Shown: positions 27,697 to 38,243 of the stretch, piece by piece
Numbering within the stretch: position 1 is the stretch's first letter
How the letters are laid out: each line of letters opens with the position of its first letter
Assembly (NCBI RefSeq): GCF_017939625.1
Contig: NZ_JAGKTC010000002.1
Coordinates: 859,592-923,591, forward strand
DNA length: 64,000 bases
Direction of reading: 5' to 3'
From: Pseudoxanthomonas helianthi
GTDB taxonomy: Bacteria; Pseudomonadota; Gammaproteobacteria; Xanthomonadales; Xanthomonadaceae
Notes under the pieces: generated by a model
Told to the model about the DNA's origin: nothing
The model's input: the letters and a program-made list of their open reading frames with translations, nothing else
Database searches by the model: none
Made by a program: the position numbers and the translations under genes

Positions 27697-29588
27697 AACC
27701 GATCCTTCTCGACGGGCAGTCGCTGACCCGCGAACAACTGGTCGAAATCGCCTACGGGGCCAGCGTCGGCCTCGACGCCGATGCGTTGAAGCGCGTTGCC
27801 CGTGCCGCCGACTTCCTCGCCGAGCAGGTCCGCCGCGAGGAGCCGATCTACGGTGTTTCCACCGGCTTCGGCAGCAACGCGGACAAATTGCTCGGTGCGC
27901 ATCCGCTGCGCGACGAATTGCCGGGCAACGTGCCTTCGGGCCGTTCGTTGCACGAAGAGCTGCAGCGCAACCTGATCGTCACCCACGCGGTTTGCGTCGG
28001 CGAACCGATGGCGCCGGAAATCGTCCGCGCCATGCTCGGCATCCGCATCAATACGCTGCTGCGCGGGCATTCCGGCATCCGCGTGCAGACGCTGCAGGCG
28101 CTGGCGTCGCTGCTCAACGCCGGGGTGGTGCCGGTAGTGCCGGAACTGGGTTCGGTCGGCGCGTCCGGCGACCTCGCGCCGCTGTCGCACCTGGCCATCG
28201 TCCTGCTCGGCGGCGGCGAAGCGTTCTTCGATGGCGAACGCCTGCCGGGCGCGGAAGCGCTGCAGCGCGCAGGTCTGGTGCCGGTCGAACTGTCGTACAA
28301 GGAAGGCCTGGCGCTGAACAACGGCACCGCGCAGATGCTGGCGATGGGCGTGCTGGCCGTGCACCGGCTGGAAAAGCTGCTCGACACCGCCGACCTCGCC
28401 GCGGCGATGACCATAGACGCCTTCGCCGGTCGCCTCGGCGCATTCGCCGAGGAGGTGCATGCGTTGCGCCCGCATCCGGGACAGGTCCGCGCGGCGTCGC
28501 AGCTGCGCAGACTGCTGTCCGGCTCGACCCTGGCCGACATTCCGTATCACCTGGTGCCGAAATTCCGTCCGTGGCTGCCGCACAGCTGGGACACCGATGC
28601 GGCCCGCGAATTGCGTTTCGACATCGGCTGGGACTGGGTGCCCAGCGACCAGCGCCACGGCCGCGAGAAGTTCTATCTGCGCTTCAAGCCGTTCCGTGGC
28701 GGCAAGAAGCACCAGCCGCAGGACAGCTATTCGCTGCGCTGCATCCCGCAGGTGCATGGCGCGGTGCGCGACGCGGTCGAACAGGCCAAGCGCGTGCTGG
28801 AGATCGAACTCAACTCGGTCACCGACAACCCGCTGGTGTTCCCCGACAAGCAGGCCGAACACGTCGAGGAGCAGGTGATCTCCGCCGGCCACTTCCACGG
28901 CATGCCGCTGGCGCTGGCGATGAGCTACGTGAAGGCGGCGATCCCGACGCTGGCGTCGATTTCCGAGCGCCGCCTCAACAAGCTGGTCGACCCGGCGACC
29001 AACGACGGCTTGCCGGCGTTCCTGATCGGCAATGAAGACGGCACCGAATCGGGCCACATGATCGTGCAGTACACCGCCGCGGCCATCGTCAACGACCTGG
29101 CCAGCCGTGCGCATCCGGCTTCGGTGTTCTCGGTGCCGACCAGCGCGAACGCGGAAGACCACGTGTCGATGGGCGCGAACGAGGCGCGGCACGTGCTGGC
29201 GATGGTCCGCGACCTGTCCCGGGTGCTGGCGCTGGAGCTGTACACCGCTGCGCAGGCGCTGGACCTGCGCCGCGACATGATCAACGCGGCGCGCGACCTG
29301 TCCGATCGCGCCGACGCCGAGCAATTGGCGGCGAAGGTGCAGGGCGGTCCATTGCCCGGCACGCCGGGCCGTGAAGGCTTCCTCGCCGAAGTCGAAGCGC
29401 TGCGCGCCGAGCTGGCGGCCAGCGACGAATTCCATCCCGGCGCCGCGGTTGCGGCCGCGCACGCGGCGATCCGCGCGCATATTCCGTTCCTCGCCCGCGA
29501 TCGGGCGCTGGATGGAGAGGTGGCCGCGATCTGCCGGTTGGTCGAGAGTGGCGAAGTGCTCGCGGCGGCGCGAGGCGCGCTTTCGTAG
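27693..29588 (+). CDS. Histidine/aromatic amino acid ammonia-lyase with internal insertion
   Basis: A 631-residue lyase of the HAL/PAL family, against about 510 for ordinary HutH. The MIO prosthetic group is formed from Ala157-Ser158-Gly159 in [22 protein letters not shown] (53-60), NNGTAQM and the C-terminal [21 protein letters not shown] are conserved. The selectivity pair is Thr97-His98, similar to the Ser-His of histidine lyases rather than the Phe-Leu of PAL. A roughly 60-residue insertion at 279-342 separates LRRLLSGS from QDSYSLRC. It overlaps hisS by ATGA. No hutU, hutI or hutG is nearby, so a role outside the classical Hut pathway is possible. Confidence 0.8.
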   Translation: MKPILLDGQSLTREQLVEIAYGASVGLDADALKRVARAADFLAEQVRREEPIYGVSTGFGSNADKLLGAHPLRDELPGNVPSGRSLHEELQRNLIVTHAVCVGEPMAPEIVRAMLGIRINTLLRGHSGIRVQTLQALASLLNAGVVPVVPELGSVGASGDLAPLSHLAIVLLGGGEAFFDGERLPGAEALQRAGLVPVELSYKEGLALNNGTAQMLAMGVLAVHRLEKLLDTADLAAAMTIDAFAGRLGAFAEEVHALRPHPGQVRAASQLRRLLSGSTLADIPYHLVPKFRPWLPHSWDTDAARELRFDIGWDWVPSDQRHGREKFYLRFKPFRGGKKHQPQDSYSLRCIPQVHGAVRDAVEQAKRVLEIELNSVTDNPLVFPDKQAEHVEEQVISAGHFHGMPLALAMSYVKAAIPTLASISERRLNKLVDPATNDGLPAFLIGNEDGTESGHMIVQYTAAAIVNDLASRAHPASVFSVPTSANAEDHVSMGANEARHVLAMVRDLSRVLALELYTAAQALDLRRDMINAARDLSDRADAEQLAAKVQGGPLPGTPGREGFLAEVEALRAELAASDEFHPGAAVAAAHAAIRAHIPFLARDRALDGEVAAICRLVESGEVLAAARGALS

Positions 29589-29603
29589 AGGCGGAGCATC
29601 GGG

Positions 29604-29674
29604 CGTAGAGTGGGCTTCAGCCCAGCGTTGCCTTTTCAGCGTCGAATGGAAGGCGGGCCAGGGCCCGCCCTACG
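29604..29674. repeat. Short GTAGAG/CCCTAC hairpin repeats
   Basis: TGGGCTtcAGCCCA and GGCGGGCcaGGGCCCGCC hairpins with outer GTAGAG and CCTACGG ends fill the short convergent gap after the ammonia-lyase. They resemble the outer ends of the larger repeat doublets in this window and may serve as the transcript end. Confidence 0.55.
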
Positions 29675-30878
29675 GTTTCCCTGTCGGCAATAGACCAGCG
29701 CGCTTCAGCGCGGAGATCAGCGGTTCGCGGTTTTCCGCCGGATTGCGCGGCCAGCCGACCACGCTTTCGACGACCTTGCCGTCGCGAACGATGTGGAATA
29801 CCGGCATTCGCCAAGCCGGGAAAATCGACCATTCCGCCCGGTCGTGGATCGGCGTCATCCTCGCCTTCGGAAATTTCCGGTTCCACTCCAGGAGCGCGCC
29901 GAGGTCTTCGCGGCCGGGCGCGAGCGATAGCCAGTGCGCGTGTTGTTGGAATGCCGGGCCAAGCACAGGGTCGGCGGAAATGTCTTCGGCTGCGTCCGCC
30001 GAGAAGTGGCAGCCTGCGGTGACGATGATTTGTACCGGCGCCAGATCAATGGCGCGCCGTTTGAGTTTCCTTCCGTCAGCACTGAATTCCCATAGTGTCG
30101 GGGAGGCGGCCGGCAGCGCGGCATCTTCGAACGAAGGCAATTCGGGCAGGCCGGAACGAGGATGTGCTGCCGCGAACCTTTTCGCTTTTTCGAAATCGCG
30201 TGCCGCCAGCAACAGGTTGAAGACCTGGCTGGTCTCAGCGCTCCCCGCAAGGCCGCGCTTCTCGTATTCGCCATAGGCGACAAGCGCGGCACTGGCGATG
30301 GAAGCGTCGTCGCTCATCGTTCCTGCATCGAGCGATGCGCGCAGCAGCAGTTGCAGGTCTTCGTCGTGCAGCTCGCCGACCTGCACGGCATCCATGCCGG
30401 AAAACTCCGCCAGGTAAGCCTGCGTGAAAGCCGCGGCATGCGCGTTGTCGTCCGCCGGCCGCAGTCGCGCGGTGTCGAGGAAGAAACGGTTGTAACGGCG
30501 TTCGAATGGACCGATGCCGAGCCGTCGCCTGGCTGCGGTTTCCCGGTTCTTCTGATCGGAGAGCGGGATCATGCGCGCGATGCCATCCGCATCTTCGTAG
30601 AACAATGCGGGCAGGGCACGGGTTTCATCCGGCGTGAGCTCGAGCCCCAAGTCGCTGACCGGAAAGCTGCGAAGGCCGTTCTCGCCGAAATCGAGACTGG
30701 CGAGAAAGCGCTCGCGGGCACCAGGCGACAGCCGATCCAACGGGTCCGGCACCGTGGCATGCCTTTGCAGCCAATCGTCCATCGCAACTTGCGAGCGTAT
30801 CGGCAACGCGGTTTCCGCAGGTTTTCCGGCGACAGGCGCCAAGATCGCCAGAATCAGAAACGGGAGAGCGAAACGCAT
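29670..30878 (-). CDS. Exported protein with thioredoxin-like C-terminal domain
   Basis: A 402-residue protein of unknown function with an N-terminal signal peptide (MRFALPFLILAILAPVAG). The middle part is helical. The C-terminal 120 residues look like a thioredoxin fold: a strand VQIIVTAGCHFS with a single cysteine where CxxC would be, and later MPVFHIVRDGKVVESVVGWPRNP with a cis-Pro-like MPVF. A single Cys suggests it is not a standard disulfide oxidoreductase. It is probably monocistronic, downstream of the diguanylate cyclase on the same strand. The assignment beyond fold level is open. Confidence 0.6.
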   Translation of the reverse strand: MRFALPFLILAILAPVAGKPAETALPIRSQVAMDDWLQRHATVPDPLDRLSPGARERFLASLDFGENGLRSFPVSDLGLELTPDETRALPALFYEDADGIARMIPLSDQKNRETAARRRLGIGPFERRYNRFFLDTARLRPADDNAHAAAFTQAYLAEFSGMDAVQVGELHDEDLQLLLRASLDAGTMSDDASIASAALVAYGEYEKRGLAGSAETSQVFNLLLAARDFEKAKRFAAAHPRSGLPELPSFEDAALPAASPTLWEFSADGRKLKRRAIDLAPVQIIVTAGCHFSADAAEDISADPVLGPAFQQHAHWLSLAPGREDLGALLEWNRKFPKARMTPIHDRAEWSIFPAWRMPVFHIVRDGKVVESVVGWPRNPAENREPLISALKRAGLLPTGKP

Positions 30879-30943
30879 GGGACTTCCTGTGTCCTGTGTC
30901 CATGCGCAGGATAAGCCAAGCGGACGTCGCTAAAAAAAACCGG

Positions 30944-32791
30944 TTACAGCATCCGCACGCAATCGCGTCCGCCGGACTTGGCCGCGTACAGCGCCTGGTC
31001 GGCGACCTGCAGCGCGGAATCGAGGCTGTCGCGCGCGCCGGCGATGACCGTGTGCACGCCGATGCTGGCCGACAGCGGAATCACCAGCGAGCCGCTGTGG
31101 CAGGGACGGTGTCGCAGGTCGACGCGAACGTTCTCGGCGACCGCGGTGGCCGCTTCGCGGTCCATGCCGGGCAGGGCGGCGATGAATTCCTCGCCGCCGA
31201 AGCGGGCGAGCAAGGCGCCATAGGGCTGCAGCGTCTCGGCCATGACCTTGGAGACCCAGCGCAGGCAGTCGTCGCCGACCAGGTGGCCGTATTCGTCGTT
31301 GATGCGCTTGAAGTAGTCCAGGTCGATCATCAGCAGCGAGATCGGCGTGCGGTTGTCGTGGGCCTGGTCGAGCAGTTGTTCGAACGCCTCGCGGAAGTGC
31401 GTGCGGTTGTACAGGTCGGTCAGGCCGTCGTAGCGCACGAACTCGCGCAGCTTGACGTGCGCATCCTCCAACTGGGTCAGCGCGGTGCTCAGCTCGCCGG
31501 TGCGCTGCTGGACCTTGATCTCGAGCTGTTCGTTGGCTTCGCGCACGATGCGCTCGTTTTCGCTGCGCAGGATGCCGTAACGGTAGCCCAGCGCGATGGA
31601 CAGCAGCAGCATCTCCATAGCCGAGCCGATCTGCACGCCGTATTCGGTGACGAAGGTCTTCGGCAGCAGGCCGAACGCGACCATCGCGACCAGGCCGATG
31701 CCGAGCAGGAAGGTGCCCCAGGCGATCAGGAACAGCAGGGCCGGCTTGTAGCCGCGGCGCAGCGCGGCGATCGCTTCGACGGCGATCCAGATCGCGCTGA
31801 AGAAGGTCGCGATGGTGGCGATCTGGGTGGACACGCGGATCGGCAACGCGCCGCATACCAAGGCCAGCAGCAGGAAGAAGCCGATGAAACCCAGGCCGAT
31901 GCGGTCGCCGAGCTTCCAGCGCTGGTTCAGGCCGAGGAAACTGCGCGCGAACTGCTGCATGCCGATCTGCGCCAGGCAGATCGACAGCGGAATCGACTGG
32001 TCGGCCAGCCATGGCGAATCCGACCACAGGTATTCGAAACCGAGTCCGTACAGCGCGAACAGCACCAGGCCGAAGGCGCTGACGTGCAGCAGGTACCAGA
32101 AATAGCTGGCGTCGCGCAGGGTGATCAGCAGCGCCAGGTTGTAGACGAACAGCGCCAGCAGGATGCCGTAGTAGATGCCGATGGCGAACTGCGCGTCGCG
32201 CGACATCTCGGTGAAGGCGCTGGGCGTGTACAGCACCAGCGGCACCTGCATCGAGCTTTCGCTCTGCACGCGCACGTACAGGTCGACCGGTTCGCCGGGC
32301 GGCAGGTCGATCTCAAAATTGGGGTGGCGGTAGCGGATCGCACGCTGGTCGAAGGGCACGTGGTCGCCGCCGACCCGGTGTTCGACGCGGCCATCGCGGT
32401 AGCGGACGTAGGCCTCGATGCGGTCGCTCAATGCGTACTGCTGCACCAGCAGCCAGCGCTGTTCGCGCGCATTGCGGTTCAGCAGGCCAATGTGGAACCA
32501 GTGCGCGCCGGACTGGAAGCCGAACGCGGTGCGACCACCGGGGAGAGGCTGGAAACGCCCGGTCGCGAGTGCGTTTTCCGCCTCGGGCAGGCCGGCCTTG
32601 CCATCGGAGTCGTGGAAATAGGTCGTATAGGGCGCCAGCACGACCTGCCGGGCGCTGCCGTCCAGGACCAGGGACGAGGCCGCGCAGACCGCGGGCACGG
32701 CGAAGACGAGCAGCGCGCCCATCAGCAACGACCAGACCCATGCGAGACCGTTTCGGTGCGGCATCCCCTGATTTCCACTCGTGTCGAGCAT
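30944..32791 (-). CDS. 7TMR-DISM diguanylate cyclase
   Basis: A 615-residue inner-membrane receptor that should make cyclic di-GMP. It has an N-terminal signal or anchor, a periplasmic 7TMR-DISMED2 sensor domain (about residues 40-185), a seven-helix membrane region (about 195-400, starting IGIYYGILLALFVYNLALL), a coiled coil (about 405-445) and a GGDEF domain with the active site GGEEF at 532-536. DISM-type sensors are thought to bind carbohydrates or related ligands. A second internal Met at residue 10 is an alternative start. It is divergent from the his operon. Confidence 0.93.
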   Translation of the reverse strand: MLDTSGNQGMPHRNGLAWVWSLLMGALLVFAVPAVCAASSLVLDGSARQVVLAPYTTYFHDSDGKAGLPEAENALATGRFQPLPGGRTAFGFQSGAHWFHIGLLNRNAREQRWLLVQQYALSDRIEAYVRYRDGRVEHRVGGDHVPFDQRAIRYRHPNFEIDLPPGEPVDLYVRVQSESSMQVPLVLYTPSAFTEMSRDAQFAIGIYYGILLALFVYNLALLITLRDASYFWYLLHVSAFGLVLFALYGLGFEYLWSDSPWLADQSIPLSICLAQIGMQQFARSFLGLNQRWKLGDRIGLGFIGFFLLLALVCGALPIRVSTQIATIATFFSAIWIAVEAIAALRRGYKPALLFLIAWGTFLLGIGLVAMVAFGLLPKTFVTEYGVQIGSAMEMLLLSIALGYRYGILRSENERIVREANEQLEIKVQQRTGELSTALTQLEDAHVKLREFVRYDGLTDLYNRTHFREAFEQLLDQAHDNRTPISLLMIDLDYFKRINDEYGHLVGDDCLRWVSKVMAETLQPYGALLARFGGEEFIAALPGMDREAATAVAENVRVDLRHRPCHSGSLVIPLSASIGVHTVIAGARDSLDSALQVADQALYAAKSGGRDCVRML

Positions 32792-32887
32792 CCTGCCCGG
32801 CTCCCTTGTGCAAGTTTACTCCGGTCGTCGTGGATACAAGAACGGGCAAAACCACCGAATGAGGCCTTTTCATGGCTCGAATGCCGC

Positions 32888-32917
32888 TTGACGACCGGAT
32901 TCCGGTTTGTGTATTGT
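32888..32917 (+). promoter_or_regulatory. Promoter of the his operon
   Basis: TTGACG (32888-32893) and TATTGT (32912-32917) are 18 nt apart, matching 5/6 and 4/6 of the sigma-70 consensus. The -10 overlaps the palindrome at 32914-32935. Predicted start is around 32924, about 29 nt before the regulator gene. Confidence 0.5.
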
Positions 32918-32935
32918 ATTAATGCGCTAATACAA
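32914..32935. promoter_or_regulatory. Palindromic operator before the his operon
   Basis: TTGTATTA and TAATACAA form a perfect 8-bp inverted repeat with a 6-nt spacer, overlapping the -10 box and probable start of the his operon. It is the natural target of the TrpR-like protein encoded just downstream. Confidence 0.7.
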
Positions 32936-32952
32936 AAGTACACGAAATCGCG

Positions 32953-33270
32953 ATGAAGCGTCGCCCTGCCACCGATGGAAACCCCGCCGCACCCCTCTCG
33001 GCCTTGGCCCGGGCGCTGGCGGCGCTGTCGCGGCCGGAGGACGTGCAGGCTTTCCTGGAAGACCTGTGCACGCCGGCCGAGCTGGAAGCCATGGCCGATC
33101 GCTGGCGGGTCGTGCCGCTGCTGCTGAAGGGCGTGCCGTACCGCGAAATCCACGACCTGACCCAGGTCAGCGTCACCACCATCGGCCGCGTCGCCCGCAC
33201 CCTGGAGCGTGGCGCCGGCGGCTATGCGGCCGCACTGCGCCGCCAACAGGGCCGCTCGGCTGCCCACTGA
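32953..33270 (+). CDS. TrpR-like (YerC/YecD family) regulator of the his operon
   Basis: A 105-residue all-helical protein of the YerC/YecD branch of the Trp repressor superfamily. [17 protein letters not shown] and the helix-turn-helix [24 protein letters not shown] are diagnostic. It is the first gene before hisG with a 12-bp gap. In Xanthomonadales this position is held by a regulator called HisR in regulon studies, inferred to repress histidine genes with histidine as corepressor. The palindrome at 32914-32935 fits autoregulation. The name hisR is avoided because it also denotes a tRNA gene in Escherichia coli. Confidence 0.88.
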   Translation: MKRRPATDGNPAAPLSALARALAALSRPEDVQAFLEDLCTPAELEAMADRWRVVPLLLKGVPYREIHDLTQVSVTTIGRVARTLERGAGGYAAALRRQQGRSAAH

Positions 33271-33282
33271 CCGGTTTTCCCC

Positions 33283-34206
33283 ATGAGTCCTTCCATTTCC
33301 GGTACCGGTGGCGCGAAGCGCGACCGCCTGCGCATCGCCATCCAGAAGAGCGGCCGCCTGGCCGAACCGGCGCGCGCGCTGCTGTCGGCCTGCGGACTGA
33401 GCTGGCGCGAGAGCCGCGACAAGCTGTTCTGCTACGGCGAATCCCTGCCCATCGACCTGCTGCTGGTCCGCGACGACGACATTCCCGGCCTGATCGCCGA
33501 CGGGGTCTGCGATTTCGGCGTGGTCGGGCGCAACGAACTGAACGAGCAGGCCGCTGCACGCGCGCGCATTGGCCTGCCGCCGGCATTCCGCGAACTGCGC
33601 GCGCTCGGCTTCGGCGGCTGCCGGCTGATGTTGGCGATTCCCGAAAGTTGGGAATGGCAGGGCCCGGCGCAATTGCAGGGTTTGCGCATCGCCACCAGCT
33701 ATCCGGCGATCCTCGGCGAATGGCTGCAGGCGCAGGGCATCCAGGCGAGCGTGGTGGAACTGTCCGGCTCGGTCGAGATCGCGCCGAAGCTGGGCACCGC
33801 CGACCTGATCTGCGACCTGGTTTCCAGCGGTGCCACCCTGCTGGCGAACCAGCTGAAGCCGGTGGAAACCCTGCTCGACAGTGTCGCCGTGCTCGCAGGC
33901 CCGGTGCGCGACTTCGACGACGAACGCGCCGCGCTGGCCGAAATGCTGCTGCGCCGGGTCGACGGCGTGCTGAAGCTGAAGGACAGCAAGCTGCTGATGT
34001 TCCGCGCCCATCGCGACACCGTGGCCGAACTGGCGCGTTTGCTGCCGGACGCCGATCCGCTGGTGCAGTTGCCGGGCGAAGGCGAGGGCCCGCTGTCGTT
34101 GCAGACGATGTGCCACGGCGCGGTGACCTGGCAGCGGCTCGAGGAACTGGAGCGCGCCGGGGCGCAGGGACTGATGGTGCTGTCGGTGGAGAGGTCGCTG
34201 GCATGA
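33283..34206 (+). CDS. hisG: ATP phosphoribosyltransferase (long form)
   Basis: First enzyme of histidine synthesis, joining ATP and PRPP. At 307 residues it is the long HisG with a C-terminal ACT-like domain (about 230-307) that gives histidine feedback inhibition without HisZ. Catalytic regions include [14 protein letters not shown] near the N-terminus, [10 protein letters not shown], and the PRPP loop around [14 protein letters not shown]. It ends in a 4-nt ATGA overlap with hisD. Confidence 0.97.
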   Translation: MSPSISGTGGAKRDRLRIAIQKSGRLAEPARALLSACGLSWRESRDKLFCYGESLPIDLLLVRDDDIPGLIADGVCDFGVVGRNELNEQAAARARIGLPPAFRELRALGFGGCRLMLAIPESWEWQGPAQLQGLRIATSYPAILGEWLQAQGIQASVVELSGSVEIAPKLGTADLICDLVSSGATLLANQLKPVETLLDSVAVLAGPVRDFDDERAALAEMLLRRVDGVLKLKDSKLLMFRAHRDTVAELARLLPDADPLVQLPGEGEGPLSLQTMCHGAVTWQRLEELERAGAQGLMVLSVERSLA

Positions 34207-35495
34207 ACCGTCTCGAATGGGCGTCGCTGGACGAAGCACGACGCCGCGATGCGCTGACCCGTCCCGTGCAGGTCGTCGCGCAACGGACCCGCGACCAGGT
34301 CGCCGCGCTGCTGGCCGACGTGCGCGAGCGCGGCGACGCTGCGCTGCGCGAGATCACCGCGCGCTTCGATGGCGTCGAACTGGCGTCGTTCGAAGTCACG
34401 GAAGCCGAGTTCGCCGCCGCCGAAGCGGCCGTCGGCGACGAGCTGAAAACCGCGATGCGCGAAGCCGCCGCACGCATCGAAGCCTTCCACAAGGCCGGCA
34501 TGGCCAAGCCGTACTCGGTCGAAACCGCGCCGGGCGTGGTCTGCGAGCGGATGATCCGGCCGATCGCCCGCGTCGGCCTGTACGTACCCGCGGGCAGCGC
34601 GCCGCTGCCCTCGACCGCATTGATGCTCGGCGTGCCCGCGCGCCTGGCCGGCTGCCGGGAGGTCGTGCTGTGCACGCCGCCGCGCAAGGACGGCAGCGCC
34701 GATCCGGCGGTGCTGGTCGCGGCGCGACTGACCGGCGCCACCCGCGTGTTCAAGCTGGGCGGCGCGCAGGCCGTGGCGGCGCTGGCGTTCGGCAGCGACA
34801 GCGTGCCGAAGGTCGACAAGATCTTCGGGCCGGGCAACAGCTACGTCACCGAGGCCAAGCAGCAGGTCGCCCAGGCCGGCGCCGCGGCCATCGACATGCC
34901 GGCCGGCCCCTCCGAGGTGCTGGTGATCGCCGATGCCGGTGCGAACGTGGCCTTCGTCGCCGCCGACCTGCTGTCGCAGGCCGAACACGGCCCGGATTCG
35001 CAGGTGCTGCTGCTGTCCGACGACGCGGCGCTGCTCGATGCGGTCGAAACCGAGATCGAAACGCAACTGGCCGCATTGCCGCGCGCCGACATCGCGCGCC
35101 AAGCCTTGGCGGCGTCGCGGCTGGTCCGGGTGCAGGACCTGGAGCAGGCCTTCGCCATCAGCAATGCCTACGCGCCGGAACACCTGATCCTGGCCTTGCG
35201 CGAACCGCGTGCATGGCTGGGCCAGGTCGAAGCCGCAGGCTCCGTGTTCCTCGGCGATTACACCCCGGAAGCGCTGGGCGACTACTGCAGCGGTACCAAC
35301 CACGTTCTGCCGACCAGCGGCGCGGCGCGCGCGTACAGTGGGGTCAGCGTGGCCAGCTTCCAGAACTTCGTCAGCGTGCAGTCGGCCAGCCGCGAAGGCA
35401 TTGCCGCCATCGGCGGCTGCGCGTATACGCTGGCGCGCGCCGAAAGCCTGGATGCGCACGCCAATGCGGTCGCGCTGCGGATGGAGGCGGCATGA
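34203..35495 (+). CDS. hisD: Histidinol dehydrogenase
   Basis: Zinc- and NAD-dependent enzyme oxidising L-histidinol to L-histidine in the last two steps of the pathway. The 430-residue product has [54 protein letters not shown] (zinc ligands), [10 protein letters not shown] and the GTNHVLPT segment. Start and stop overlap hisG and hisC by ATGA on both sides, showing tight translational coupling. Confidence 0.98.
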   Translation: MNRLEWASLDEARRRDALTRPVQVVAQRTRDQVAALLADVRERGDAALREITARFDGVELASFEVTEAEFAAAEAAVGDELKTAMREAAARIEAFHKAGMAKPYSVETAPGVVCERMIRPIARVGLYVPAGSAPLPSTALMLGVPARLAGCREVVLCTPPRKDGSADPAVLVAARLTGATRVFKLGGAQAVAALAFGSDSVPKVDKIFGPGNSYVTEAKQQVAQAGAAAIDMPAGPSEVLVIADAGANVAFVAADLLSQAEHGPDSQVLLLSDDAALLDAVETEIETQLAALPRADIARQALAASRLVRVQDLEQAFAISNAYAPEHLILALREPRAWLGQVEAAGSVFLGDYTPEALGDYCSGTNHVLPTSGAARAYSGVSVASFQNFVSVQSASREGIAAIGGCAYTLARAESLDAHANAVALRMEAA

Positions 35496-36571
35496 GCGTC
35501 CTGGAACTGGTTCGCGCCGACCTGCGCGGCTTCGCCGGCTATTCGTCCGCACGCAGCGCGACGGTGACCGGCGATGTCTGGCTCAATGCCAACGAATCGC
35601 CGTGGGCCAGCCCCGGCGACGCCAGCGGCAGCTCGCGCCGTTACCCTGAGCCGCAGCCACTTGCGCTGCGCGAGAAGCTCGCCGCGCTATACGGCTGCGA
35701 TGTTGCGCAGTTGCTGATCGGACGCGGCAGCGACGAGGCCATCGATCTGCTGGTGCGCGCCCTGTGCGAACCCGGCGATGCGGTGGTGACCACGCCGCCG
35801 GTGTTCGGCATGTATGCGGTGTGCGCCAGGTTGCAGAACGTGCCGCTCGTCGAAGTGCCTCTGGTGGACGGGGAGGCGGGTTTCGCCCCCGATTTCGATG
35901 CCATCGGGCGAGCCGCGCTCGACCACCGCGCCAAGCTGGTGTTCCTGTGCTCACCGTCTAATCCGACCGGTGCGGCGATCGCCCTGGCGGACGTCGAGGC
36001 ATTGGCCCGTCGCCTGGCCGGCCGCGCGTTGGTCGTGGTCGACGAGGCCTATGGCGAGTTTTCCGACGTTCCCTCGGCCGTCGGGCTGCTCGACGAGCTG
36101 TCGAACGTCGCCGTGCTGCGCACCTTGTCGAAAGCGCATGCATTGGCTGCCGCACGCATCGGCACGCTGATCGCCGATCCCGCGTTGATCGCCGTGCTGC
36201 GTCGCTGCCAGGCGCCCTATCCGGTGCCGACGCCCTGCGCGGAACTGGCGCTGGCCGGACTGTCCGACGCCGCGCTGGCGCAGACCCGGCAACGGGTGGA
36301 AACGGTGAAGTCGGAACGGGTGCGCTTGCAATCGGCGCTGGCCGCAATGCGGGGCGTCGTCCGCGTGTATCCGTCGCAAGGCAATTACCTGTTGGCGCGT
36401 TTCGCCGATGCGGAAGCCGCATTCCGTGCGCTGCTCGCTGCCGGCGTGGTGGTCCGCGACCAGCGCGGTGCGCCGCAGCTCGGCGATGCGCTACGCATCA
36501 CCATTGGCTCTCCCGAACAGAACGACCGCGTGATCGCGGCATTGGACACGGACAAGGCGGCAGCGGCATGA
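35492..36571 (+). CDS. hisC: Histidinol-phosphate aminotransferase
   Basis: PLP enzyme converting imidazole-acetol phosphate and glutamate to histidinol phosphate. The 359-residue protein has WLNANESPW near the N-terminus, [34 protein letters not shown] and the PLP lysine in [15 protein letters not shown]. It overlaps hisD and hisB by 4 nt each. Confidence 0.97.
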   Translation: MSVLELVRADLRGFAGYSSARSATVTGDVWLNANESPWASPGDASGSSRRYPEPQPLALREKLAALYGCDVAQLLIGRGSDEAIDLLVRALCEPGDAVVTTPPVFGMYAVCARLQNVPLVEVPLVDGEAGFAPDFDAIGRAALDHRAKLVFLCSPSNPTGAAIALADVEALARRLAGRALVVVDEAYGEFSDVPSAVGLLDELSNVAVLRTLSKAHALAAARIGTLIADPALIAVLRRCQAPYPVPTPCAELALAGLSDAALAQTRQRVETVKSERVRLQSALAAMRGVVRVYPSQGNYLLARFADAEAAFRALLAAGVVVRDQRGAPQLGDALRITIGSPEQNDRVIAALDTDKAAAA

Positions 36572-37644
36572 GCCAGAAGATCCTCTTCATCGATCGCGAC
36601 GGCACCCTGATCGAGGAGCCGGACGACTTCCAGATCGATGCCTACGAGAAGCTGCGCTTCGTGCGCGGTGCGATTCCGGCGTTGCTGAAGTTGCGCGACG
36701 CGGGTTTCCAGTTCGTCATCGTCAGCAACCAGGACGGGCTGGGCACCGAGAAGTACCCGCAGGGCAGCTTCGATGGTCCGCACAAGCTGATGCTGCAGGT
36801 GTTCGAAAGCCAGGGCATCGTGTTCCGCGAAGAGCTGATCGATCGCAGTTTCCCCGAGGAAAACCTGCCCACGCGCAAGCCCGGCATCGGCCTGGCCCTG
36901 CACTACCTTCGCGACCGGGACATCGACCTGGACAAGTCCGCGATGGTCGGCGACCGCGAGACCGACCTCAAGTTCGCGGAGAACATGGGCATCCGCGGGT
37001 TCCAGCTGAAGACCGCGCAGTTCGGCGGCGAGTGGGATTGGGCCGGCATCGCCCACGAACTGGCCGATGCGCCCCGCCGCGCGACCGTGCAGCGGAACAC
37101 GAAGGAGACGAAGATCCGCGTCGAAGTCGATCTGGATCGCGTCGCCGAGCCTGCCGTCGCCACCGGCCTGCCGTTCTTCGACCACATGCTGGAACAGATC
37201 GGCAAGCATGGCGGCTTCGCCCTGTCGATCCGCGCCGAGGGCGACCTGCACATCGACGAGCACCACACCGTCGAGGACGCCGGGTTGGCTCTGGGCCAGG
37301 CGCTGCGCGAAGCCTTGGGCGACAAGCGCGGCATCGGGCGCTACGGGTTCCTGTTGCCGATGGACGAAACCCTGGCGCAGGCGGCGCTGGATTTCTCCGG
37401 CCGGCCCTACCTGGTGTTCGACGGCGACTTCAAGCGCGAACGCGTCGGCGACCTGCCGACCGAACTGGTGCCGCACTTCTTCCGTTCGTTGTGCGACGCC
37501 TCCGGCATCAACCTGAACCTGCGCGTGCAGGGCGAGAACGACCACCACAAGGTCGAGGCCTGCTTCAAGGCGTTCGCGCGCGCGTTGCGCCAGGCGATCC
37601 GGCGCGAAGGCGCGGAACTGCCGTCGACCAAGGGCGCGCTGTGA
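36568..37644 (+). CDS. hisB: Bifunctional histidinol-phosphatase/imidazoleglycerol-phosphate dehydratase
   Basis: A 358-residue fusion. The N-terminal HAD phosphatase (about 1-165) has the nucleophile in [12 protein letters not shown] (Asp9 and Asp11) and zinc-site-like residues further on. The C-terminal IGP dehydratase (about 170-358) has [23 protein letters not shown] and [15 protein letters not shown], the manganese-binding HHxxE/D pairs. The fused form is typical of enteric and Xanthomonad his operons. The stop overlaps the hisH start by one base (TGATG). Confidence 0.97.
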   Translation: MSQKILFIDRDGTLIEEPDDFQIDAYEKLRFVRGAIPALLKLRDAGFQFVIVSNQDGLGTEKYPQGSFDGPHKLMLQVFESQGIVFREELIDRSFPEENLPTRKPGIGLALHYLRDRDIDLDKSAMVGDRETDLKFAENMGIRGFQLKTAQFGGEWDWAGIAHELADAPRRATVQRNTKETKIRVEVDLDRVAEPAVATGLPFFDHMLEQIGKHGGFALSIRAEGDLHIDEHHTVEDAGLALGQALREALGDKRGIGRYGFLLPMDETLAQAALDFSGRPYLVFDGDFKRERVGDLPTELVPHFFRSLCDASGINLNLRVQGENDHHKVEACFKAFARALRQAIRREGAELPSTKGAL

Positions 37645-38243
37645 TGAACGTGGTCATGGTCGACGGTGGCGGCTCCAACATCGGCTCGGTGCGTTATGCG
37701 CTGCAGCGCATCGGCGTCGATGCGGAGTTGACCGGCGATGCCGACGCCATCCGCGCTGCCGACCGGGTGATCCTGCCCGGCGTCGGTGCTGCCGCGGAAG
37801 GCATGAGGAAATTGCGCGGCCATGGCCTGGTCGAGGTACTACGCGCGCTGGACAAACCGTTGCTCGGCGTGTGCGTCGGCATGCAGTTGTTGTTCGACCG
37901 TTCCGAAGAGGACGACGTCGACTGCCTGGGCCTGCTGCCGGGGAATGTCGCCAAGCTGGCGGCCGGCGAGGGCGTGCGCGTTCCGCACATGGGCTGGAAT
38001 ACCTTGCACAAGCGCCGCGAGTCTTCGCTGCTCGAAGGCATCGACGAGGGCGCGCACGCCTATTTCGTGCACAGCTACGCCGCGCCGGTGGGCGATTTCA
38101 GCCTCGCCAGCTGCGAGTACGGCCGTGAGTTCTCGGCGGTCGTCCAGCAGGGCAACGCGGCCGGCGCGCAGTTCCACCCGGAGCGGTCCTCGGAAGTCGG
38201 TTCGCGCCTGTTGAAGAACTTCATCGAATACGGACTGGCATGA
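37644..38243 (+). CDS. hisH: Imidazole glycerol phosphate synthase glutaminase subunit
   Basis: Class I glutamine amidotransferase that supplies ammonia to HisF. The 199-residue protein has the catalytic triad Cys77 ([10 protein letters not shown]), His178 and Glu180 (FHPERSS). The conserved PHMGWNT segment and the oxyanion PGVG motif are present. An in-frame GTG one codon upstream (37641) is possible, but the ATG at 37644 is preferred. It overlaps hisA by ATGA. Confidence 0.97.
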   Translation: MNVVMVDGGGSNIGSVRYALQRIGVDAELTGDADAIRAADRVILPGVGAAAEGMRKLRGHGLVEVLRALDKPLLGVCVGMQLLFDRSEEDDVDCLGLLPGNVAKLAAGEGVRVPHMGWNTLHKRRESSLLEGIDEGAHAYFVHSYAAPVGDFSLASCEYGREFSAVVQQGNAAGAQFHPERSSEVGSRLLKNFIEYGLA

